A stretch of 64,000 nucleotides of DNA from Malurus cyaneus samueli (lineage: Eukaryota; Chordata; Aves; Passeriformes; Maluridae), in contig CM019218.1 of assembly GCA_009741485.1 (NCBI GenBank), forward strand, positions 43,074,681 to 43,138,680, read 5' to 3'. The stretch's first letter is position 1. Each line of letters starts with the position of its first letter. This document shows positions 45,101 to 57,100 of the stretch, in pieces. Both the position numbers and the translations under genes were made by a program. A model generated the notes under the pieces. It was not told where the DNA came from. It did no database searches and saw only the letters and a program-made list of their open reading frames with translations.

Positions 45101-48100
45101 TGGACTGGTGTGCAAGAACCAGGACCAGACGGGCAAGTTCAAGATGTGCCTCACTACAAGATCCGCGTGCTCTGCTGCACTCCCAAACTACAACTGCGCA
45201 CCCAGCACCACCACCAGCCCCACTACCAGCCCCACCACCAGCACCACCACCACAACCTCCCATCCTCCCCACAGTCACCACCTCCACCTCTACGCCGTAC
45301 ACCTCACTACCACCACTTCCACCTCTACAGAAATCACCACTTCCCTCAGCACCACAAGCCCCACGCCGTCAACGCCTTCCACACCGTTACCCATCGTGAT
45401 CGCCAGCACAACTTCCACCACTCCCTGTGCCCCGAAGTGTGCACCTGGAGCGAGTGGTTCGACGTCGACTTCCCCTCCTCAGGACCCAACCAGGGAGACT
45501 TTGAAACCTACCAGCACATCCGCGCCGCCGGCAAGCCGAATCTGCCGGCAGCCAAAGGAGATCGAGTGCCGGCGGAGGACTACCCTGACTTGCCATCCAA
45601 CAGGTGGACAGGTCGTGCAGTGCGACGTCCACTTTGGACTGGTGTGCAAGAACAGGACCAGACGGGCAAGTTCAAGATGTGCCTCAACTACAAGATCCGT
45701 GGCTCTGCTGCACTCCCAACTACACAGCGCACCCAGCACCACACCAGCCCCACTACCAGCCCCACCACCAAGCACCACCACCACAACCCTCCCATCCTCC
45801 ACACAGTCACCACCTCCACCTCTACGCCGTACACCTCCACTACCACCACTTCCACCTCTACAGAAATCACACTTCCCTCAGCACCACAAGCCCCACGCCG
45901 TCAACGCCTTCCACACCGTTACCCATCGTGATCGCCAGCACCACTTCACCACCTCCCTGTGAGCCCGAAGTGTGCACCTGGAGCAGAGTGGTTCGCGTCG
46001 ACTTCCCCTCCTCAGGACCCAACCAGGGAGACTTTGAAACCTACCAGCACATCCGCGCCGCCGGCAAGCGAATCTGCCGGCAGCCAAAGGAATCGAGTGC
46101 CGGCGGAGGACTACCCTGACCTTGCCATCCAACAGGTCGGACAGGTCGTGCAGTGCGACGTCCACTTTGGACTGGTGTGCAAGAACCAGGACCAGACGGG
46201 CAAGTTCAAGATGTGCCTCAACTACAAGATCCGCGTGCTCTGCTGCACTCCCAACTATAACTGCGCACCCAGCACCACCACCAGCCCCACTACCAGCCCC
46301 ACCACAGCACCACCACCACAACCTCCCATCTCACCACAGTCACCACCTCCACCTCTACGCCGTACACCTCCACTACCACCACTTCCACCTCTACAGAAAT
46401 CACCACTTCCCTCAGCACCACAAGCCCCACGCCGTCAACGCCTTCCACACCGTTACCCATCGTGATCGCCAGCACCACTTCCACCACTCCCTGTGAGCCC
46501 GAAGTGTGCACCTGGAGCGAGTGGTTCGACGTCGACTTCCCCTCCTCAGGACCCAACCAGGGAGACTTTGAAACCTACCAGCACATCCGCGCCGCCGGCA
46601 AGCGAATCTGCCGGCAGCCAAAGGAGATCGAGTGCCGGGCGGAGGACTACCCTGACCTTGCCATCCAACAGGTCGGACAGGTCGTGCAGTGCGACGTCCA
46701 CTTTGGACTGGTGTGCAAGAATGAGGACCAGACGGGCAAGTTCAAGATGTGCCTCAACTACAAGATCCGCGTGCTCTGCTGCACTCCCAACTACAACTGC
46801 CCACCCAGCACTACCAGCTCATCCACCATTACTACCGGAACTACCCCATGTTTCTGCAAGATTGGCAATGCTATTTTTTCACCCGGTTAGTTTACCTGAT
46901 TTTTGATCCTTTTTATTTATGTCTCGTTTTTTACCTTCTTTTTTATTATTCATCCCTTTTTTTTTGGGTTTTGTTTTTTTGCCTTTTTACTTTTCCATTT
47001 AAAAAAAAAATTTCTGCATTGTTTTTTACTTTAGGTGATTTGATTTATGACAGAATGGATAGTGAAGGATGTAGGTTTTATGCCGTCTGTAGTCCAACAT
47101 GCAGTATTGAACGACACACTGGGGATTGCATAGTCACTCTTCCACCAAGTACTACTTCCTCTGTGTGGTCTACTGTAACAACATCAGTTCCTCTGCCTTC
47201 CACTTCTACAAATGCTGTTTTTCATGGCTGTGTTTCCAGTACTTACCCCCCGTTACAAGTATGTAATTTCTGTTTTATTATTTACTGTTGAAATAATTTA
47301 ATTTTTTTGTGTGGTTCCAGACTGGAACAGTGTGTAAGCTTTAAACCTTACATATGCTGATTGTACTATTTTTTTGCTAATAATGGGCAATATTTAGTAT
47401 ATAATATTTTATTTTTCTTTTCTTTGAATTTGAGCTTTCTATACTGACAAAGGAAGTTACAGTTATTCTTTTCTTGTTACTTTATTTATTTTAAAACTTT
47501 TTTTGATGTATTGCATATACAAGATGTCTTCTCACTGATATATGAGATGGAGTTTTCTTGTGGATCTTATTTTTTATTAATGGAAATATTTAAGATATAG
47601 TGAATGTTTGTATCTGTTTCTGTTCTCCCGTCCTTTTATCTATAGTTCTTTAACCGATTTTTGTTGTGATATTCTCTGCTGACAGTGAAGTACGCTATAC
47701 ATAGTATCAGGGAAATCAGTTCCTGTAACCTAATTCTTATCCTCCAAAGCCCCAGAAGAGTTTCTCATGCAAAAGAAACAAGTGCAATTAAGATTCCTAC
47801 TTCCTTTTAGCATTAAAAAGATTAATTCTGTAGAATATTGACAGCTTTTTACAATCAGTGAAGATTTCCATTTTAGTCTTTGTTTCAGATTTAGAAAATT
47901 AAGTATTTTCTATCCCACATAACATGGTCAGAATTTTGAATACCTCTAGTCACCATTAAAAAATATTAACACCATAAATTGAAGAGTGGTAGCACATACA
48001 GATTTCCTTTCCAACACCACCATTACAGGAAACATTATACCATAAATCTAAAAGGAGTACAAGTTTTACCTGTTTGCAGAGTTTAGTGACAATGTTTTCT

Positions 48101-51100
48101 TCATCTTGCAGCCTGGAGAAAGATTCAAATTATCCAACTGTACAGAAGTCATCTGTAATGGAGACAACGATATAGACGTAGTACCAACATACTGCCCACC
48201 TGTAAAGGAAATTACCTGTGCAAACAAATATCCACCAATTCTGGTACCTGATGAAAATGGCTGCTGTTACCGATATGAGTGTCAATGTAAGCATCAGTAG
48301 ATTAAGGAGTAACATTTTTTGAAGAAAAAGCCAAGCTTTACACAGATTATATGGGTATTTTCATTTCCTAGGGTTGCTCTATGAATTGCAGTATCTTCCA
48401 TTTTTAAATTTTCTTCTACATAAAAATTTCATCCTAATCTTCCAAATATTTTCTCTTCCAGGTGTGTGTAGTGGATGGGGTGATCCTCATTACATTACTT
48501 TTGATGGAACCTATTACACCTTCCTTGAGAACTGCACTTATGTCCTGGTGAAACAGATTGTCCCTAAATATGACAACTTCCGTGTTTACATTGACAATTA
48601 TTACTGTGATGCAAAAGATGGACTCTCCTGCCCTAAATCCATTCTAATTTTCTACAAATCTGCAGAAATAGTGCTGACTCGTGAACCCATGAATGGCGTG
48701 ATGACCAATGTGGTAAAATACTTTTTTTTTTCTATTTTTGCAGAAAAGAAATAGGGTCCGTAAGCTTTACTGATGCTGTTCTGAGATAGAGTCTGTTAGA
48801 ATATCACATCATGGGGGTGATCAGGGCAGAGGGTATCATTATGGCAAAAGACTGCACTGGATACTAACAACAAAATACGTATTTCATGAAAACTGGTACA
48901 TTGTGCCATTCACTTATGTAAGCAAACACATTTTGAAGAAACATAAATGTAAGTTGCAAGCAGGATTCTCCTCTCAGGGGGACGATGGATATATATCCCT
49001 TATCTGCTGGATGACTAGGGACTGCTTGCTCTGCATAGGGAACTTCACGCACCAAACAGCCCTGACATGATTACCCCTTCAATTTCCTACTGAGAAGGAA
49101 GATATAACTGAAGAAAAGGGGTGACTTAGCCTGTCACCTCACCTTCATCACACAAAGTGGTGCTGGCAAACCAATGAAAATGAAAACTCAGTCGCACTCT
49201 TATACTGAAAAATCTATTAATTTATTAGAGACTCTACAGAAAGGGAGAAAGGTTTGAAAAAGGTTAGGCACTTTCACCTTGCAATGTTATGCCAAATTCT
49301 CAGTCAGAAAGGCATGTTGTTTCCAATAATTCCCAGTGAAAGAAAACAGTAACTGACAATTTTAACTCATGCTTTAGCCCAATTCAGTGAGAGTTGCAGA
49401 ACACCTTCTGACAACAAACTATTAGGAAAATGTTTACCTTCATTAGCTCATTTAAGATACTAGCTACAAATTGAAAAGAATAACAAATAAACATGATCAC
49501 TACATAAAACTGGCACTAAGGACATCTGACTACATTTTGAATTCAGACAACTCTTCCAATGCCAATTACTATGTAATATAGGGATCATGCAATTATTTAG
49601 CAAAGTTATTACATAATAATTGCAGGGATGTTTCTGTAGCTAAAAAAAAAGCTAACACTCATTTTCATATAAAAACTGTTTCCAATACACATAATCATGA
49701 GAGATACAAAGAAAACACTTTGATTTATATGCATAGAATACTGTGTATTAGTATATAATCAGCACAAACACAGTAGGCAGTGGCCACTTAGATTATTATC
49801 ATATTTTTGCAATGTAACAATACAAGCCGAGATATTAATGCAAATATATGCTCTCATTGAGATGCCAATGGGCATTGGATGTGATGCACAACAATATGGA
49901 GTTATGCAGAATGATAAAGATTAGAAAATATATTATTTAAAACAATCACGCAGAAGCAGTTCTTATTCTGAGTGTGTATTTTTTGTTTGGTTTTTTTTTT
50001 TTTTTTTTAACCTGCATTCAATTAACTTCAACAACAAGATTGTCAAACCAGGCTTCAAAAAAGATGGAATTTCTTTCTCCACTCTTGGCATCAATATGAT
50101 TGTTGAAATAGAAGAACTTGGTGCTATCATCACCTTTAGTGGTCTGATTTTCTCTGTGAAACTCCCATACAGCAAATTTGGCAACAACACCGAAGGACAG
50201 TGTGGTAAGAAGGATACACATATTTGAGGAGGTCCTCTTTCTCCACTTCTACCTTATTATGCTCACCCACTCTGGCTATGCAGTCTCACAATTGACAGGA
50301 ATTTTTAAACAGAAATAAATGGAAATGAGTACTATAATGTTCTTCAACTTCTGTAGGATGTCAAAAGCTCAATATTTCTGCAGCCCGTTTGTTTCTTTGG
50401 GGCTGGAGTTTTACATTTGTTTGGTTTTCCATAACTTGAAGTTCATATAACTAGAGAAAGCACTTTTTATGAAGCAAGATAACAGATGCATTTCATGAGC
50501 ACATCACATCTAAACATATCAGCACAGGAATGAATTGTGCATCTCTGATGTGTTTTATGAGACTTAGCCAGCTTTTCTCTTACAGGAACATGTACAAATA
50601 ACGTAGAAGATGAATGCCGCTTACCAAGTGGTAAGATAATTTCCTCTTGTCCCCAAATGGCTCATCACTGGATTGTTGACAACAACAAGACATGCCATGG
50701 AATACCAATAATACCAGTTGTAACCACACCTCCGCCAAAGCCTCACTGTCAAACACCTGAGCTCTGCAAGCTTATCTTGAGCGAGTAAGAAAACAAATTC
50801 ATTCTTTCTAGACAAAACTGTCTCATTATCTTACAAGAAGAGTAACTGCTATAGCCCTAGCGTGTGATAATAGCTGAAAATATCAGCTCAATGACAGAAT
50901 ATATACAGTGAAAGGCCTTTGTGAAAGATGCTCCTCTGCCTTAATGCCTTGCATGCCAAAGATAACTGAGCAAGGAGAGGTAAAGTCAGAAAATCAGGGA
51001 TGCAGCAAACACTAAAATCAATACTTCCAGATTATGCTCATTAACTCATAGTTACGCTATTAAGCAAAGACTGAATTCCAAATTTGATGTGGGTCTTCAG

Positions 51101-54100
51101 TACAAATCCTAGAGAACCCAGTTACCAAATGGGTGAAGAGAGCAGATGCAAATAGCCAAGAAATGTCCTTCATTCTTTCTACATTTTACTTAAGACATTA
51201 AGTTCCAAAAGCAGAAAGACCTGTTTCCTGAAGTATTTCCTATACCTGTATAGGCTGATGAAAGCTTTTTTCAGAGGAGTTACTCATAAGGACCCTCATA
51301 TACATATGCTTTCTGTAGTATCTAGTAAGTTTGGAGCTATTTTATGCATGAATTTTCTATCTCTACTTTTTTTTCATCCCTTCTTTCTCAGTCTGGTGCA
51401 GTAGCCTTTTACACTAAATTTCTGGTGTCAAACTGCTAACAAGCTGTGTACACATACAGAAATACTATGACCATTAACTTCTTTACGGGGAAAAAAGAGG
51501 AACTTCAGATTTCCTAATCTTTCCTGAGTCTATCTCCTAGCTTATTTACCATTCCTAGGGTTTTGTTTCTCATGATACTTTACTTTCTAAAGCAGAGTCA
51601 CATGCTATTAACTGGAAAGTGCTGTCTGACAGGAACAGACTTTATATCATTGCTCATTAACACAGAAGGGGCTTGCTTTCTTTACTGTCTGCAGGATTTT
51701 TGCAGAATGTCATAAAGTGATACCACCACAACCATTTTTCCAAGGCTGTGTTTTTGATGGATGTCGCATAGATGATGAATTCATGCAGTGCTCCAGTTTG
51801 GAGATATATGCTACTGAGTGTGCTGCTAGAGGTGTCTGCATTGACTGGAGAGGAAAGACCAACAATACATGCTGTAAGTATTGCAGGACTCAGAATGTAT
51901 GTGATAAATACTAAAAAATAGTGTTTTATTCATTAAACATGTCTTATATCTAACATTTGCTTACTCTCTATAAAAATCCAGTGGGTTCCTTTCTCACACA
52001 AGCTGCTGGTGAAGGCAAAGCTGTAGTCATTTTTGCTAAAATAATGCATCTACTGTCAGCTTAAAATCTTTTTGTGTCTTCTTCCATACAGCATTCAGCT
52101 GTCCATCAAGCTTGGTATACAAGCCATGTGGGCCCATTAATCCTGTTACCTGTGACCAAAGGTATAGAAAAACAACAAAAAAAATCTTTCTGAAACACCT
52201 GCTTCTATCTTCTTTTTTTCTATTACTATCTATTTACTTCCCTCAGAAATATGAGTTATTTCATAATGAAATATGTTGCGAATTTCACTAATTTATTCAA
52301 GATTTATAAATAACAATCAGGTCTATGAACATGTGCTTCCCATTGCTCTTCAGAAAGTGTCAAATTTTTGTCTCTCTTGTGTCTGACATATGCTGCTCTG
52401 TCTCTTGCCTCACCACAAAAGTAGTGTACTCAAGGACCTACATTTTTCCCATTCCAGCTATGAGCACCCTGGCTATGGAGTAACTGAAGGCTGTTTCTGT
52501 CCTGAAGGAACGACACTTTTGCGTGCAGACAGCAACATCTGTGTCTCTGAATGTCGTAAGTCATCTGTAGCTAGTTTGGGGAATAAATAGAGTTCGGGAT
52601 TGTTAGTCAGGAGGCCTGAGTTCTATTGTCAACTTCTACATGGTCAGATCACTGCAAATCAGCCTCTTTAAGTGTCCCCATCTAAAAACTGAATAATAAT
52701 CAATATTACCTTCTTTCCACATCATCCTGCCTTACTTGAGGCCCATCAGGGTGGTAGAACTCTACAGTTAAAAAAAACTAGTCCACATATTCATTTTCTT
52801 GCTAGCTTTATCTTCATAGTAGTTTTATTTTAAATTGCCCATATGTACTCCTTTATGTCAGTTTACAGTGGTGCAAATACCCATTCATTTGTTTGTTTGT
52901 TTTTTGTTTATCTTTCCAGTTTGCAGGGAACCAAATGGAATGTCCAGCTGGGTGAGTATCACAATAGGTGTGCCTTAATGAGCACAGACAAGTGAAACAA
53001 GAGGATAGTGTTCCAGTAAACCAAAGCTTTGTCACAAATGTTTGTTCACTTTTAGCCTTAAAAATAATGAGTGCTAAAGCACCCCTAAGAAATTTAACAG
53101 TAAGCGATGAAATACTCCTTCAATAAGCTCATATACAGAAAAATCAAAATTTAAAAAAGAGAGAGAGATCGATGGTAGTTGTGGAAATTAGGTATATATG
53201 CTTATTTTATTTCCACAAATTTGGCTCACTAATATTTTTAGAAATTAAGCAAAATGGATAACAAAGTTTAACTGTTGCTTATCATGTTCATAGACTGCAT
53301 TCTTAGTTCCTCAGCAGCAACCTAATGTAAAAGAGTATGATAGATGATCACTCATTCAAAAATGCATGCAACGCTCAATCACTTCTACTTTGGAACTCCT
53401 ATTACCCTCATACTAACACTACTAGCAAACAAAAAGTAATAGTTTTGTGAACCCAGAACCATTAGTGGCCTCCAATATTTTCCTGTAATAAGCAGTTAGA
53501 GTATCTCTTACAAAATCTAAAAGTATGAAAAAGCAAATAAAATCATTTATCACTATATCCATGAATATGTCTACTAGAAGCAAATAAAATAATTTCGGTT
53601 TGATTTGTATTTAATTTTTTTCCTTTGTCTGTGTTTTTCTTTTTTATTTAGCCAGGAGAAACATGGACAAAAAATTGCCAGGAATGTGTTTGTGACAAAA
53701 ATACTCTTAAGGTGAAATGTAAAAAACATGAATGTCCTCTGGAACAGCAAGTATTTTGTGAAGAACCAGGTTACATGCCTGTTCAGATACAGATACCAGA
53801 AGATCCATGCTGTACTAGGACTGAGTGCTGTGAGTACTGTCTTAGTTCTTTATCATGGGGAATATACTATATTAATTTTAGGAAACTACAGCAATCACTT
53901 CTCATTCTTTAATACTTTGCATTGAAGTCATAATGCTTTTCTCCCTCATCCTGCTTTTTAGAGCTTTCTTGCAGAGCACATACTAAATGCCTGAAGATAC
54001 ATTGAAAGATTAAAAGATTTTATATAGTTAGACACAGAAAAGTAACTGAACATCTTCTATAATTTAACATTGAAAGCCTTTAATACTGCAACTCTCTGAA

Positions 54101-57100
54101 AAAAATACTGAAAAACTATTCAAAATATTTTTGTTTTCAAAGATCAGTATTACGAAAATTCTCTAAAGCAACTTTAAAATATTCAGGACTATTTTTTTTT
54201 TAAGTTAAGACAGTGCCAGAACCACTGAAAATCATCAAATTTCCCACTGGTACAAATTTCTCTTTGCAATTACCACTCTGTTCTTCTCAGTGTTTTGTTT
54301 TACAAATGTGATGGTAAAGCCCATCGATGCTGGAAACACCTGGGCACATAGACTGAAGTAGTCTTTGTACTATCTTATATAAACACCACCACATTTACCC
54401 CATGGGAAAACTTCAGAAGTTCATGTAAAACAAAATTACTTTAATTTAAAAATTCTGAGCTCATTATTTTCTATATTCCCTTACATGACACAGACTGCAA
54501 CACAAGCCTCTGCCCTGATGTCACACCCCAGTGCTTGGAGGGACAGGAAATAATCACAATAGTGCAGGCTGGAAACTGCTGTCCTGTCTTTGAATGCAGT
54601 AAGTACTGTGCACCCTCTTCATGGGCTATTTACTGCTGTATTTTTCTAAGTTTATGAATACAAAAACCTTATAAGAGAGATACAAATTATCTGCATTACC
54701 ATATGGGGCCTTGTCATGAATGAGTGTTTTGAGGCCGCCGCCACAGACCCACAAAACAGGCCTATGAAGCTACAAAAGAGAAGCTTTTTCATGCACCTCT
54801 GCCTCCTAAAACTTACACGTCCTTCTTCCTTCTTTACAGGACAGGGCTGTGTAGTCAATGAAACCTACTACGCAGTAAGTATACAGAGTAACTCATAAAA
54901 ATACACCGTCACGTAGTTCACAGCACATATCGTGGTCCATATTTTGTAGGAAGGCCTGAGATAAAATATTATTCATTACTGAACTGAGGTTAACACATCA
55001 ACACCCTCTGTAAAAGGAAAAACATTTTCTGCTCTCCTTTATACATTAGCAGAATTTGATTCCAAAATCATTATTACCAATTGAGAAACTCAGCTTAAAT
55101 AAAACAACCAAAACCATATTAATGGATAACTTACCCGATACATAGTTCATCTTTGTATTGTCTGCGACACACACCCAGCTTGCTTTTACTGAGTAATAAC
55201 GGGTTTTTCCAATTTCTCCCAGCCCGGAGCTGCCGTTCCATCAGGCCCCTGTGAGGAATGCAGCTGCTCCGAGCCCTCTCCCTCACGGCCTCATGCCACG
55301 ATCGCCTGTGAGCCGGTGATCTGTGACACATACTGCCCTCTGGTGAGCCACAAATTCCTACCCCCTCAGCCCCAATCGCCACCAGCTAAGGTCAGCGACC
55401 CTACTCAATGCCATTATCTCCATTTCTTTTTTTCCAAACAGGGCTACCAATACACAGTGGAACCCGGGCAGTGCTGTGGCACGTGCAAGGCCGCGGCCTG
55501 TGTAGTGACTGTGGGAGACAACATTACACACGTGCTCCATGTATGTAATTAGTTTTGTTCTCTTTTGGGAAACTGTACTCGTCTTTTCATTCGTTCCTCT
55601 CCTCGTATTTGTCACATTTATTTCCTCCATCTTTTGTCTTATTAGACAAATGCTTACTCAGGCAGGGACTGGACTGTCTCCACACAGCTTAAATAATACC
55701 TTACACTACAAAATGACAGTTCTAAGACTTCTGGAAGTCTTAGATGTGATACTGAAACATGGCTTTCAGAAATCAACATAGAAAAATACATAGGGGAAAG
55801 TAATGGGCTTTTGTTTGCCTCTAGTTCAGAAATTGTAATTTTGCTCAAAGGATAATTTTATCTATGGAGGCATTTTGACACAATCAAAAATTCCAGTGCA
55901 AAACTGCTGAAACACGAATTATTCTTCCTAAATGAGTCCACATACTTACCCTATTCACACAAAAAGCACATCTATATCCAGATAAAAATAGAGCCACTTC
56001 ACTCGGTTAATGAAAAACACTTAATGGCAGTATGATATGGCAAAAAACAGCTGAAATTCAAGGAAATTGCTCAGAATAATCATACTGTACACAGCAATAA
56101 TAAGACATTGGGGGTTTTTTTTGTTTCATTTTTATATAAAAAGATATTAATTTGCTTTAATTTTGACTGTTTTCAGGAAGGAGAATACTGGAACCCACCT
56201 GGTGATAACTGTACTGTTTACACATGTGAAAAACATGTTGACCAGTTCATTCAAGTTGTCAAAGAGAAGAGCTGTCCTGCCTTTAACCCTGATGAGTGTG
56301 ATCAAGTAAGTACTCTTTTACCAGTTCTCATATTTGGAAAGGTTGCAGTGCCTAACACCAGTCATAAAAGGACCATGGTGTCTGAAGAAAATAATTAACA
56401 GAAGCATCATGCACGAAGTAGCTCTCCTTTTACCTTCTCTGAACCAAGTCCCAATCAAATTTTATCTCAGAAAAGCAACTCAAAATTAAAATGAGTGATA
56501 TATCAACCCTCACTGAGAATCAGGAATCAGAGCAAAAGATATAGCATAATATTTTGGATTCCTAAAAGTCAAATCACCTAGAAGCAAAAATCTGTCCCTG
56601 TCAAGTCAGTTATTTAATTTGCTGTGTTATCCTGTCTGATAACAGTACTGTTATCCTATCTGATCCTTCACCTGTACTGACTTTGGTCACAATATTTTGA
56701 CCTACATGTGATACAAGCCTTATTGCTTGCTGAAATTATACTACTGAACTGAGGATTTTCCTCCATTTCAACTTTCAAATAAGTCTTACTGATTTAAAGT
56801 AGTTATGCGCCCTTAATATTTAGCCTTGCTTGAGATTAGATTCCATGTCAATACAAAAAAAAGTACATTCTCTGGTGCCAGAGAAAATTAGGAAACAGGG
56901 AAAGTCTGTTTTAGTATGCAGATATGAAACCTGAGTTATCTTTTTATGTTTTCCCACTTAAGGATGATGTCAGGTTATCTGAGGATGGCTGCTGTTTAGT
57001 GTGCCGAAGAATACCAAAACGTAAGTAATGATGATTTTCTTAGAAGTATTGATTATATGTGCCTTATTAGGTATATATGCCCATTTTGCATGATGGGTGC

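Noticed and set aside
36357..46820. Pseudogene interpretation of the whole locus
   Set aside because: Forty-eight flanking exons have intact frames, nearly all canonical splice sites, TATA box and poly(A) signal. Breaks are limited to the repetitive exon, which is better explained by consensus error. Not fully excluded.
36357..46820. CRISPR-like or satellite DNA array
   Set aside because: The period of about 540 bases is a coding unit with a conserved CysD domain, flanked in frame by further mucin sequence; no short direct repeats with unique spacers are present.
36358..46906. Many long open frames in the array in other phases (starting [11 protein letters not shown], or proline-rich [13 protein letters not shown], or minus-strand valine/glycine-rich [12 protein letters not shown])
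   Set aside because: They are shadows of the C-rich repeat read in the wrong phase or strand. They lack the cysteine pattern, start and stop at repeat-determined places, and change identity at each indel.
50001..50024. AT-AC (U12-type) intron to explain the odd exon 35 acceptor
   Set aside because: The donor after 48712 is GTAAAA, not ATATCC-like, and using the AC at 50023-50024 as the intron end would leave exon 35 in the wrong phase. A lost or shifted AG is simpler.
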